Below, one piece after another: positions 39,501 through 51,800 of a stretch of DNA of 64,000 nucleotides. Made by a program: the position numbers and the translations under genes. Location: positions 5,022,001-5,086,000 of the forward strand of contig CM034099.1 of assembly GCA_019914945.1 (NCBI GenBank). The letters are read 5' to 3'. The number at the start of each line of letters is the position of its first letter. Within the stretch, counting starts at the first letter, position 1. The notes beneath the pieces are model-generated. The model saw only the letters and a list, made by a program, of their open reading frames with translations. It did no database searches and was not told the origin of the DNA. The stretch is from Typha latifolia. Its lineage: Eukaryota > Streptophyta > Magnoliopsida > Poales > Typhaceae.

Positions 39501-40605
39501 AGAAAAATATAGCCCGTTATTGCTTACCGGACCAGACTATAGACGAACTCGGGCCAAGTGTGCGGCCGGGGGGGGGGGACGCCGGAGATGAGTTGGAGCT
39601 GCGGCCTGGGGGAGGGAGAGGTGGAGAGGACGATGGAGGAGAAGAGAGAGGAGGCGGCGGCGGGATGGAGAGACATAGGAGAGATAGGAGGGAGAGGAAA
39701 GAAAAGAAAATTTTAGTGGGTTTCGAGTCGGTTGTTGGGCCGAGCTATGATGAGAAAAGCGTAGCCCATATCACCCCCAACTCCAAATAACAACTTTATA
39801 CCCCATTTTTGCCCTCTAACTAGAAATAATTATATATGCAAGAAACAAGTGTGAGTGTACAGATGAAGACTACTTCTACTTGTTTGAAGAATCGAACGGC
39901 AATCATGTACAAAATCTAGAGACAAGAGACTGAGTTTACTATAGAGAATTGTGTTTCATTAAGCATACAGTTTTACTATATATTGTGCAGTTCCCTGCGG
40001 ATTTAACTCATCAAGAATCTGGTGGACATCTCCAGTACTACACACGAGTTGCAATCCACTCTATAACACACTGCAATTACTGAATAATCATTAGGCTTCG
40101 TTAATATACAGACTACCTTTTCGATCTTGTACTTTTTCTTTCCTAATGTTCTTCCACAAAGTCGCCGCATCACATCTAATCTAAAAACCTCATTACTGGC
40201 CCAGCAGATTTGATGGTTAAAACGCAGACATGGAAATGGTTATTTGGATCTTGTCTAGGATTCAATAGATTTCATTACTTGTTCTCCGTGCTGACACTAT
40301 CCAGATCGATTATCTATCTCACAGGTCTGCTTGTTCAACCTTCTGATGATATCATTCTACTCTTTCTGCAGCTCTATGGTCTTCCACTGGACTGAGAGTT
40401 TACTTCCCAGATGCTGGTAGTGTGTACAGTCAATGACTTTGAATTGCCAAGTGAAAACTTGTACGTAAATCATAAGCTATCCAATGGATATCTATGCGTC
40501 TTCCAACTATAATAAAGGTGGATGAATGTTTGGACTATTGGATATGATTATTAGATGAGAATTGAAATAGAGAAGCTTTGCTCGTTGTTGCATGAATTTT
40601 TAACC

Positions 40606-40698
40606 TTAAACTGCAACCTGGAAAGCATGTAACTCTGCCTCTGCCCAAGAGGACCTGTAGATTTTATTTTGTTCTCCAAGAATTTTGCCCATGGTTTT
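40606..40698 (-). pseudogene. Possible RNase H-like fragment of a LINE-type element
   Basis: Read on the minus strand, one frame gives about 30 codons containing G-K-I-L-G and W-A-E-A-E-L-H-A-F-Q-V-A-V before a stop. This resembles the AEAELxALxxAL helix of the RNase H (RVT_3) domain in plant non-LTR retrotransposons and related proteins. Flanking frames are broken. The match is short and judged by eye. Confidence 0.4.
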
Positions 40699-43600
40699 TA
40701 ATCATCCATTTGAATTCGTATCTTGGTAATAAGGAGGGGTAATTATAAGGGGAAATGAATAGTAATATCCTCAAGTCAAGTTTACGGCAATAGGGCTCCT
40801 TATATGTTTGAGCAAATGAGCTATATATGGGAGATGGAAAGATTCTGATAACTGCTGTTTACTTTGACCAGATGAATCTGTTCAGAGGACAAAGCTAGGA
40901 ATAGCAACTGAGCCACTTGATTAATTGCTGCTGTTCAACTCCAGCTCGAATTAAGATAGAAATTGAGTTGTGAGATATCTAGGTCATACTTGATCTTGTT
41001 TACATGATTAATATGTGCGTTAGCGTAGTATATAACACTAAAAAAATATATGATAGTATGAAATAAATCAAAATACTAACAAGCTTACACTATTACCTTA
41101 TCTGCTCATTTCTTTATACAAATAAGTAAGATGTTGAGTATAATTATTATTTCATACTAGCGTAAGAAAGTTTATATCAATATAAGTTATTGTAGTGTTT
41201 AGTTGTATATTAATATAGTGTGTAATAATTTTTTGATAAAAAAATTATAGCTCCCATTTGATTGAGACTTAAAAACCATTAATCTCTTTCACATCGATTA
41301 ACCAAAAATATCTGAAAATAACATGTTATAGTACATGGACCACTACAAACAACAAAATAAAGCAACTAACAAAATCGAGAGGCCCAATCCCCCACAAGCA
41401 CATAGTATCTTAATAACCATCAACCAACGACCATTCAAGAGTCATAGAGTGTAATAATTACACTTAAATAACTAAAATAATTTATATAATAAATGAACGC
41501 ATGAGGAGAAAAAAGGGCGATTGAAATGGCAATTGATTTGAAGTGGTGTCTGATGAAAGAGAGGAGAGGGAAGTATATATTATTATATTAGTAGAAGCTG
41601 GTTATTTCCTTGTTATATATGATTATTCTTATTCCATAAAGTGAATTAAGCTTAGGAACGGCTGGCAACCACAAGAAGCTAAATTGACCAGCTTATCTTC
41701 AACCATGGTGGCATTGCAGAGATGAGAGTCCTAATCATAAATTCCCTCCTCCACACTGCAGGGTGAGATTGATTGACCCAATCACCTGTGCCTTAAAAAT
41801 GAGGAGCCGACTTGCAAATATGTTAAAATTGGAGGTCTCCTGAGTAGAATTCACTGGGTTGAGGAGGAGGTGTGATTTGTAAAGAGAGCCAATCCCCATC
41901 TAGAGACAAGAACAAGAGTATAAGAGGCCTCCTGTGTTTGGGAATCTGATAGCAGGCAGGAGCAGCACCTTTGGGGTGAAAAGGTGCGTAGTTTTCCCCC
42001 ATTTAATGAATCCGACCATGTCATCTTTTAGGTGAAAAGGTGCTTTCCAGGTGGGCCTTCAAACATCTGGCCGTGTCTCCGGCATCATCAGGGCCCAATC
42101 ATCACAAGACATATATATATATATATATAATATATAATATGGAATCTCGCAATTTCGACTACGAAATTATTGCTCCTCCTCACCCTCACCTCCTCAACCC
42201 AAATTTGAAGTGACGTTGACTACTCTCTCTTTTTTTATTTATTTCTTCTTCTTTCAGCTAGTTAATTAGGTGTTCAAATAATAGAAACAACTTATTCAGT
42301 ATTAACGAACAATCTTTTTTTCCCCAAGTAAGGAGCTTTATTCTCCAACCATCACATTGTTGAAGTTACAAGTCAAAACTTGCACAGAAATATCCTACAT
42401 TATCTTTCTTTTTGCTTATCTTCTTTCTCCCAGTTTATACATATCTTTACGACTTCTTCTTCTTCTTCTTCTTCTTCTTTCCTAAAGTTAGTTGACAATA
42501 CTAAAATCATACGAGTCCTAATATTTAAGAGATCTTCTCCCCCTTTTTCTTTTTAGTTTTTTGATTATTTTCTCCCTTGACATATAGAGGCCACAACTTT
42601 CACAGCATACGCAAGTTAATGTAACAGGCAGTGGCATCATACAAAGAACAGCGAAAGGACAATAAATCCCTGACGATCGATCAGAGCACTGCAGCTATCA
42701 CCACATGCAAGTTGGTGAATTATATGAATCCGTATACAAAATCACAGTGTATGAGAATACGAGGCAACCAAAAGTACTTGTATCATTGTCACTCTCGACT
42801 TTTACTTCACAGCATCTAGCATTCGATGCTATCTATCTAACCATATAGTTGAGCATATATATTCTTTTTTCTCTTCTCTTCTCTTCGTTTCTTTTCTTTT
42901 CTTTTCTTTTCTTTGTGGGTATCATTTTGAGTTTGAGATATGTATTACTTTTGTTGTAGCAGTGATATATAAGGACATAACAAATGGAAGAGCATTAATT
43001 TCCATGCAAGCTAGGCACACAAAGATCTCCGTGTGAAAAGAAGACTCATCAACTTGGCCACCTCAAAATTGAGAAGTGAGCAAAAACAAAAAGGCAAGCA
43101 TCTCAGAGAATTTGGACCAGTTCATGGATAAGCAAATGGTCCAGGATTTTGTGCTGGAAAGGGACCATTGCATGTAATGTTGCACAAGTAGACCCTACCA
43201 AAGAGCATCTCTCATAGTATCGTGACAAACTCTCAAGCAAGATAATTTAGGTCATAGCAAATCAACCTCTCAGAACTTAAGAAAATATTTCTTTTTTCCT
43301 TTCGGTTAAACCTCGACGTCCGTGTTTGCCTAACTTAATTATCAGGTCGGCTCGACAACGACGGCCTCGAAAAAACTATATGTCCTCCAATTTTTTCGCC
43401 CTATATTTCTTCTCGCGTATTTCAAATATTTGATCCATGAATTGACAACTAGCTAAGAGCAACTAGTATTTGAAGAAAACCCATGAGATAGTGAAGGAAG
43501 AAAACAATTAACTTGGCCTATGAAAACGTTTATTCATGAGGTCGTACTCATAGTCATGGATGACAGAAATCATAGTTTTAATAGAAAGATGGAAAAAGAA

Positions 43601-44589
43601 ATGCTATTTTGACTTAAAAAAACGCCGACCAAGCTTTGAGACCTAATAATCTAAGTAATATCGGGATGCAACTAGACATATAAATTAATCTACATGACCT
43701 CATAGATTTTCTTCAGCAAGAAATCTCATGTAACATCTTCCTGCGGCATTCATGCATAATTTGAGGAAGATTTTGACCAAAATAGCATTCAAAGTGATGA
43801 GTCCTAAAAGGTGAATTCTATGCTCTACTCCCTATATAAATATATTTTGTATTCAGTACTCCTCTTGGAAAGAGAGATCTACTCAGCTAAGCTCCCTTCT
43901 TCCTATGTATGTCGGAAGATATGCTATGCTAGATTATTCATAAGACACAAAAAAGAAGCTCATCATTAAATGTGAAGAAGAGATCGATCGATTGATTGAT
44001 TTATTTATAGAGAAAGATATAATAATCCATCAAACTAAAAGATTTTTTTTTTTTTTTTTTTTTTTACAACTTATACCAAGATGGAGAATAAATAAAGCCT
44101 TGCGTTCTTTTAATACAAAACTAAGCCTAAAGGAGATAATTAACATGCAGAGTGGAATCCAAAATAACTTAATAGTTGGAATCTATAGGTCATTTAATTG
44201 ACAACTACACCCTCGTTTAGTCACTTACACTGTCACACATCTAGTAACTATTTCTTATTTTTTATTGGTTGATTTAAAAACCCTCAGTTATAATCTATTA
44301 AGAAGAAGAGAATGTACAAAGCAAATAAAGGTTACAAATTAAAGGAGGTGGAGGACCTAAAAGATAATGGAATATTTGGAAGGGAAAAATAGGATTCCCC
44401 ACGCGATCTCAGCCAGGTCAAGAAGGAATGTCGCCGGAGTCAATACCACAAGGTTGAAGCTCTTCTTGCTACGCTCTCTCCATAATTTTCACCAAATTTA
44501 TCGTGAGAAGTATCTGTCAAGGCTTGCAGACTGACACACGAGTCTCGGACGAGTAGTTGCTCTAAGAAGAAGGCAAAGAGAAATGACCG

Positions 44590-44671
44590 CAAATTCTCTT
44601 AGGTGAAGGAAAAATTTTAAAATAGGTGCTCAGCAGTCTCAATCTCATCATCCCCAGAGAGGAACCCAAAG
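44590..44671 (-). pseudogene. Possible zf-RVT fragment of a LINE-type element
   Basis: On the minus strand the sequence reads G-D-D-E-I-E-T-A-E-H-L-F, then a stop, then N-F-S-F-T and another stop. It resembles the C-terminal zf-RVT motif (CGxxEEThxHLFxxCxFA) of plant LINEs, with its cysteines lost. It has the same orientation as the RNase H-like fragment 4 kb away, so both could be debris of one old insertion. Confidence 0.35.
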
Positions 44672-44915
44672 AAGAGAGAAGAACTATTTTTTAAAAAATA
44701 TTTTTTATTGTTAAATAGACTCATATTGTGCGAGCATTTAATTACATATGTCCGAAGTCCATCACTAAGAGAGAGGGGAAAAAAAAATTAAAACATCATT
44801 TACAGGGTATTTTAGGTAGTTTGGAGAGGGTGCTAAAAATATTTTGCGCTTAAATATTGTTACACTTGTGCACATCGACTGCTGCATGCCTCCACCTTTT
44901 GTATCAACTAGAGTC

Positions 44916-44958
<43 letters not shown>

Positions 44959-45369
44959 GTTTGGGGTGGGGGGAGACACGAAACGAGAAAAGGAGGTGGG
45001 AAGGGTAAGAGTTACAGGTCGAAGTGGGTCCCTTCCCTCGCCACATAACGACATACTTCTCTGTGTGACACTTCATCAAACACCATCACCGCTACCTCCT
45101 CCTCCTCTCACTCTTCTAATATCTATCTTCTTCATTCCTTTCTTTCTTCTCCCCCTCCGCCCTCATATTCGTGTAGATTTCTCTTTTGTTTCCAGGATAT
45201 AGGAGAGGAACAAATAGGAACCTCTTCTGTTCTCCTTTCTTGTTATCTTTCCTCTTGGTTAATTTGTTCTCTTGTACCTCTCTCTCTCTCTCCCCATATC
45301 CGCGCCACCCCCCCCTCTTTGTCTTTGAGAGGCAGATAGATCCAGAGGGATAGAACCAAAGAAGATCTC

Positions 45370-45429
45370 ATGCTTCTCTGTTGGTTAGTGACGCCCGCCC
45401 TTTTCTTCTGTAATTTGGACGACTTGTAG
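45370..45429 (+). CDS. Short upstream ORF in the IDD leader (19 codons)
   Basis: ATG at 45370 runs 19 codons to TAG at 45427-45429 and ends 46 nt before the IDD start codon. It encodes a hydrophobic peptide (M-L-L-C-W-L-V). It is only an upstream ORF if transcription begins above 45370, which the CT-rich leader at 45100-45300 suggests. Conservation is unknown. Confidence 0.3.
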   Translation: MLLCWLVTPALFFCNLDDL

Positions 45430-45475
45430 CAAAAGAACAGCTAGGAAACTACCTGTTAATTATTTTGCCATTCCC

Positions 45476-47895
45476 ATGGCAACCACCTCCTCGTCCTCAT
45501 TCCTACCGAGCTCATCCGCTACCCCGCCTACGGCCAAGAAGAAGAGGAATCTCCCCGGGAATCCAAGCAAGTGCTCTCAACCTGGTCGTGCAAAAATTAG
45601 ATGAGTTAGCTTCTGTTAGTGATTTCATCAGACATTTTGTGTGCAGATCCGGACGCCGAGGTGATTGCGCTGTCACCTCGAACGCTCTTGGCGACGAATC
45701 GCTTCGTGTGCGAGGTGTGCGGGAAGGGATTCCAGCGTGAGCAGAACCTGCAGCTCCACCGGCGAGGCCACAACCTGCCGTGGAAGTTAAAGCAGAAGAA
45801 CCCCAAGGACGTGGTGAGGCGGCGAGTCTATCTCTGCCCCGAGCCGAGCTGCGTCCACCACGACCCCTCTCGGGCCCTCGGGGACCTCACCGGCATCAAG
45901 AAGCACTACTGCCGCAAACACGGCGAGAAGAAGTGGAAGTGCGAGAAGTGCTCCAAGAAGTATGCAGTGCAGTCGGATTGGAAGGCGCACTCGAAGACGT
46001 GTGGCACGAGGGAGTACCGCTGCGACTGCGGCACTCTTTTCTCTAGGTACATATGTCGAACATCTTCAAGGCATATAGCTGGGAGGAGTAAACCAAAAAA
46101 AAAAAAAATTTTAAAAGAAAAGAAGAAGAAACCCATAAAAATAAAAATAAAAATAAAAATCTAGCGTTAGGGTTTAGGTTTAGGGTTACTGCTCGCATGT
46201 GAGTTGCGAATTCAAATGGAAAAGGTACTCGTCTTTCTCCTTGGGAGCAACGCCTCCTTTTGCCTGACCTTCAAATCTCCCTCTCATGTTCACGTGGTGA
46301 GTCATGGCAGATTGGCAGGGGTTTGTTCTTATGTGGGTTGGAAAGATGTGGGCAGGCAAGGACTCGTTTGGAAATGTTGCAGGTCCACCATTTCATGCGC
46401 TAAATTTGGTAAAATTTTCTAGGAGGGCCTACGGATTACTTGTTTCGGTTGAGCAACTTTGAGATGAGCGCTTATTAATTAATGGGTACCAAGAATTTAT
46501 GTCTATCTCTTGGTATTTGATGATCTAAGGGAATATTGCTCATTCTTGTAGCGGGAATTAATTCTCTCTTTGCATTAATTGAATGGTGAAGTTCTATTAG
46601 GAGAAGAGCTCAATTCCTCTCTACTGCTCTACTTCCCATATTTCGTATTCCGTCCCTTAGACATTTTACCATGGGAAACATGCATGGTAATTTTCTCATG
46701 TACTACTTCATTAATATACTAATTAAGTGCATGCATTTCCCTTTCTATTCCCGTTAATAGTAGCTTCAACCATTCTAAATTTATTAAGTGTCTTTTAAGT
46801 TTTTCTTTTTGTTCGCTCAGGAGAGACAGCTTCATCACCCATAGAGCTTTCTGCGATGCCTTGGCGCAAGAAGGCGCGAGAATTCCGGCCGGCATGAGCA
46901 ATGTAACCAGCCATTTATATGGGACTGGCAACATGAACTTGGGCCTTCCTCAATTGAGCTCATCAATGACTTCCTTTCAAGACCAAATCCAGCCGTCTGC
47001 TGACCTCCTCCGTCTCCGTGGCAGTGGCGTCGTCGATCATCTCATCTCCCCCGGGAACAACCCTCCCACCTTCCGCCCGCCATCCTACTATCTTGGAGGC
47101 GGATCAAGCCATGACTTCCATGAAGACCCTCGTCAGCCTCAGCATTCCTTGCTCCAAAACAAACCCTTCCATGGCTTGATGCAGCTCCCTGATCACCTCC
47201 AACCAAATACCAACAACACTTCGTCAACCTCTAATGTTTTCAACCTGGGCTTCTTCTCACACAGCAATAGCAACAGCAGCAATAATGGCAGCAATCAGAA
47301 TACAAGCCATCTGCTGATCCAAGATCAATTCAACAGTAGTGATGGAAGTCATACTGAATCTACCACCAACTTCTCGGGCAATCTCATGAGTGATCCCATG
47401 GGCATGGGCATGTCTTCTCTATACAACAGCTCGGTGCGTGGCGAGTCGGGGGTGCAACAGATGTCTGCGACCGCGCTGCTTCAGAAAGCCGCGCAAATGG
47501 GCGCGACGACTAGCAGCGGGAATTCTCTGATGAGAGGATTCGGAAGCGCTTACTCTAGTGGTGGAAAGCCCATTGGGTTTAGTGGTGGTGGCGGTGGTGG
47601 AGAGAGCTCAGGAAGTCAAGTAGGAGAAGAGAGCCGATTCGAAGATCTCATGAACTCGTTTGCGAATGGGAGTAGCAGCGTGTTCTATAATGGCAGTGGG
47701 CAAGAACATGAGACTGGCTTGCACCACAGCTTGACAAGGGACTTCCTTGGAGTTGGAAGCATGGTGAGGGGTATGGGAGGAGTGGTGTCTCATAGGGAGC
47801 AACAGCAGCATCGTGGCCTCGGAATAGGCTCGTTGGACGCGGAGATGAACTTCAGGTCTTGTAGCAGATCCTTCGGCAGTGGGAACTTGCAATGA
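45476..47895 (+). CDS. INDETERMINATE-DOMAIN (IDD) C2H2 zinc-finger transcription factor
   Basis: Three exons, 45476-45566, 45647-46046 and 46821-47895, give 521 residues. The N-terminus has a K-K-K-R nuclear signal, then the ID domain from residue 32: two C2H2 fingers (C-E-V-C ... H-R-R-G-H; C-P-E-P-S-C ... H-Y-C-R-K-H) and two C2HC fingers (C-E-K-C ... H-S-K-T-C; C-D-C-G ... H-R-A-F-C). The C-terminal part has the family motifs [14 protein letters not shown] (residues 378-391) and L-T-R-D-F-L-G (468-474), between Asn/Ser- and Gly-rich stretches. IDD proteins bind DNA and cooperate with DELLA and SCR/SHR GRAS proteins in development, flowering and metabolism. The motifs place it in the IDD4/5/7/NUTCRACKER-like group rather than the IDD14-16 group, but the exact orthologue is unclear. 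Intron 1 is 80 nt and must use a GC donor. Confidence 0.95.
46167..46188 (+). repeat. Telomere-like TTTAGGG run next to (AAAAT)n in IDD intron 2
   Basis: GTTAGGGTTTAGGTTTAGGG holds about three plant telomere units, one of them shortened. It directly follows a run of AAAAT/ATAAA units (about 46136-46160). The two together look like a repair patch or a short interstitial telomeric site. Confidence 0.7.
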
Positions 47896-48814
47896 GAGCT
47901 AGACGGAAAATGATATTTAGTTGGTTGGTAATGTGCAAATCAACTGTTTAATTAGCAGCAGCGGTAGTAAGCAGTAAATTAATGCATCTTTTATTTTGGA
48001 GCTCTTTCATCGATCTTCACCACCTCTTGGTTCTTGTACTTGCATATATATGCTGTAATTTTCTTAATTTCATTTGCTGCTTCAAGTAGTCACTGCATGC
48101 ATAATAGATCAAGAGGACTTGTTGCCCTCGAAATCTATCTGCTCAAAGCATATTAAAGCCTGTTATGCCTGAGACACCACAGGTACGAATGCCTAGCTAA
48201 ATTAAGCATACATCTACATATATATGCTGCTATTTATGCATTTGGATCCTCTGTGATTATGCCCTGCCATGTCCTCTTATGTTTTTTTTAAAATTATTTT
48301 TAAAGCCTCTCTTTCTCTCTCTGTGTCTGTCTCTGTCTCTCTGCGGAGCAGATGGTCTGCAGCCTCGACTGCATGAACGATATGCCATCCTCTATTCATA
48401 TACACAGAACGTACAAAAGACACACTACAAGTATAAACATGTCTTTCTGTGTGTGTGTGTGTGTGTATAGATAGATAGAAAGAGAGAGAGAGAGAGAGAG
48501 GAGTGCATGCATGCAAGCGCGCGTGTGATTGTAGTTGATGGATTGAGAGGGAAGAGAAAGTAATGGCTGTATTCCTACAGTGAGATCGATGGGTCGGTAT
48601 TGACCAGTCAATGAATGCATCATGTGCCTGTTTACGTTCAAAGGAGTACCAAGAGATCGATGAAGTAAGACGAATATAAAAAAAACCCTTCTTTTATGGA
48701 AAGAATGTTTAACTACTCCTCTTTATAGGAGGAGAAAGAATGTTTATAATCCTTATCCTAACCTCCCGATTCCTGCTACGTGAAATCATCCTTCCTAGAA
48801 AAATTTATATTTGA

Positions 48815-48870
<56 letters not shown>

Positions 48871-51800
48871 GCTGACGCGAAAGTACACCTCCCTCTCAGT
48901 AGACCTCACCCACCTCCTATATAGCCTACAGGCCGGCTATATCACTAACTTGAGCCGGATCGTCTCACGGCGGCGCATCTTAGTATCGGTTTGACGTGTG
49001 CTCTTGTCGGGATCTCCTTTTCCCGCTTTGTCCTCCGAATCTCGCCAGCGTGGATCGACCCTGTGTAATTTATGCTATGCTATTGCTGCGTCCTTCTTGG
49101 AGTTCTGAATGATAACCTATTCTTATTTATAGTTGTAAACTTACTTTCGGTAGGTTAGAAAGTTACTATTATTTTTTCGGAATTTTTTTATCCATTATTG
49201 AAATATAAAAATAATTATATCTAAACACTATATGAACTATTTACCTATTTTCAAATAATTTAATCGGGAGGTCGAAGAATATATTCTGATGTGTATGATT
49301 GAAAAAAGTTAGGGGCGCCAACAAACATTCACAAATCTGAAGATTGATACTATCAATGCGTAAAGATAAAATGCTAATAAATTTCAACCGTACTCATCGT
49401 GTAATAAAGTTAATTATTATCGCGCAAGTGCTCGTGCGATTCGTATACTGTTAATGATTCTTAATCTCTATTGGCCAACTGGCGGCGTTAGAATAATTAA
49501 TACACGGGCTTTGTTCTTAGCTGTGGGTCTTTCTGTGTATGATGCTTTTATATACCAATGGCCAAGCTGGAATTTTTTTTTTCCTCTCTCGCAAAGTCGT
49601 CAAATAATTGTTATGTTATTTCATAATTAAAAATAAGTTTACGTACGTTGCTCCTCCGCAAATGTTATTTTTATTTTTATTTTTAATAAATTTATATGAG
49701 AGTTATATATTATTATTTTTTTAACAAAAAAATTTGGAGATTTTTTAAGTCAATTTCTTGGCCAATTTCGACTATTTAATAATTTGACACATTATTCTTG
49801 CAATAATAAGAACGATAATTAGAACTAAGTTTTCATTTATTTGTTTTGGCCAAAAATACATAATATTAGTGATCACCAAGAGTAACGATTATCTAATTAA
49901 ATGCATTCGTGTTTATGCACCAATAGATGTTGAGGATAATCTGATTCAATGAGTTCGCAAAATCCGACCCAAAATTTTAAAGAGGAGGACTTACATATCA
50001 CGGACACAAAAATACCGTACAAATTAAGTCTAGTATTTAATATTATTTTCGTATAACTAATTTGTCCTTCTGTAGTAATTTTGGAATAATAGATGTTTGT
50101 ATTTTGAGATCCTACAACTCACTTACATGAAAAATAAAAGTAATTATTTGAATGCTTTGTCCAATCGTAACGATATGGTATTCGCTCTCTTATTCCATTT
50201 ATTTATAACAAGTGAGAACACTATCTTATTCTCATATTATATTCTTTTAGTACTTGTTGCTATTTAGAACAATATTTATATGTTCTCAACAATTTTAGAA
50301 TAGAACCCACGTATTTATATAAAAATATGTTAAATAATCTAGGTAGACCTCATTTAGACGGGAGAACAGGGGAAGTCCGGTGTGATGTTTCTTTTATAAA
50401 ATATTACCTTACAAATATTAGAGAAAAAAAATGAAAAGTAGAGGAAAATAAAATTTAAATTTAAGCATTTAATTCTTCGTATAGTAGTATAGAGTAAAGT
50501 ATAATTATTATATTTTTATCGTATTTAATTAAATCAGAAGTCAAATTTAAAGATTCTCCACTATGAATAAAATTGTAGAGAGTTAGAAAGCTTTCTAGCA
50601 TAAATAATACTTATGGGATTTTAAATGATATATATATATATATATATTTTAAAATTTTATAAGTACTGTTTTAGATGTATTAGAAAACTTATTTAATCAT
50701 TTACAACTATGTCTATTATGAGAATTTTAAAATTTAATATCTATAATAAAAACATATATAATGATTGCACTTTAGTCATGACCAGAGAGAAATTAAAAAT
50801 ATACGGCACACTTTGTAAATATTAATATATATATATATATATATATATTTCTGAGAGTATGCATGCATAGGTAGTCACGAGGATATATAACTAACTGGCT
50901 TCGTAGTGGGCCGAATTAAATATTTTTACCAATCTTTAGTTTTGTGAGTCACAACGTTAGCCCAATTAGGCCCAAATTGTTAAAATGCAATCACTCGGCA
51001 GTCGGCAGTGGTGTCTAAGTCACTAAGCACTATACATGTAATTTTTTGGCCAGCTGTCATCAGCTCATATGTATATATATGGAGCCAATGAGCCATGGAG
51101 GCGTTTGTCGCATCCTCGTTGGACCGACCGTTTGCCTTGATTCAAAAGGTACGTACGCGCACGGCGTCCTTAAACGACACGTGCGCCGCTCCACTCAACA
51201 ACCAGCAAAAATTCAAACCGACCCGTTTACTCCCTTGTTAACATTTATTTCCATCGAACTTTGTTTGAAATATGCAATACTAAGATAATGTCTAATCTAA
51301 AGCTATATAAAATAGAATATTATATATATATATATATATTTAAATAAAATGTATTTGAATAAAGAGGAGTATTTTTTTTTATAATAAAGTATTGAACGAC
51401 GGGCAAAACAAAGCTTTGATAAGCTTATCAAATGTTGACCCAACAGTCAAAGCATTTAATCGAAGGTTATTATTTCAACTTCTTTTTTTTTGCACATCAA
51501 AAGTTGTTTACAATGATCGGTTACAATTATTTTGTATTACGTTGCTTCAATCGTGTAACTACTAATAAGCGATGTATGATCATGTATTTGAGTAAAAAGA
51601 AAATTATATGAAAATGTTTGAACTTTTACTTCTACTATTGTCAAAAGTTTGCTATGACAGCTATATATAAATCTATGACAAAAGAACACATAATATAGAA
51701 AAGGTAAAAATCTTTAAGAGGTTGGCATAAATATTGCTCATTTTTAAGGTTAATTATATTCGATTTTTATTAGAATTTTCTAAATCTCCCCCCCTCCCCC

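Larger units (their letters stand above)
39501..45369. other. Gene-poor intergenic region between NAT10 and IDD genes
   Basis: After a GC-rich start (39501-39740) the DNA is AT-rich. I find no intact gene. Two short decayed fragments (40606-40698 and 44590-44671) resemble non-LTR retrotransposon domains. Weak inverted similarity between 41050-41066 and 41146-41162 (TAGTATGAAATAA against its complement) hints at a small MITE. A (TA)n run is at 42111-42129, CTTTT and CTT runs at 42470-42910, a T24 run at 44043-44066, and a (GA)n run of about 38 bases near 44918-44955, just upstream of the IDD leader. Confidence 0.55.

Noticed and set aside
39315..39512. Plus-strand ORF ending in a (Gly-Ser)n run
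   Set aside because: The Gly-Ser run is just the translation of the GGGCTC repeat, and the rest is antisense to the NAT10 first exon and promoter.
44361..44400. Plus-strand W-N-I-W-K reading resembling the end of LINE proteins
   Set aside because: It is on the strand opposite to the nearby zf-RVT-like remnant and has only a handful of matching residues.
44918..44955. Regular GA and CT dinucleotide runs (also near 100, 23861, 34330, 48820, 58670) considered as CRISPR-like or satellite arrays
   Set aside because: They are simple dinucleotide microsatellites without spacers.
47042..47892. Two minus-strand ORFs of 61 and 94 codons under IDD exon 3
   Set aside because: They are shadows of the Gly/Ser-rich coding strand with no recognisable domain.
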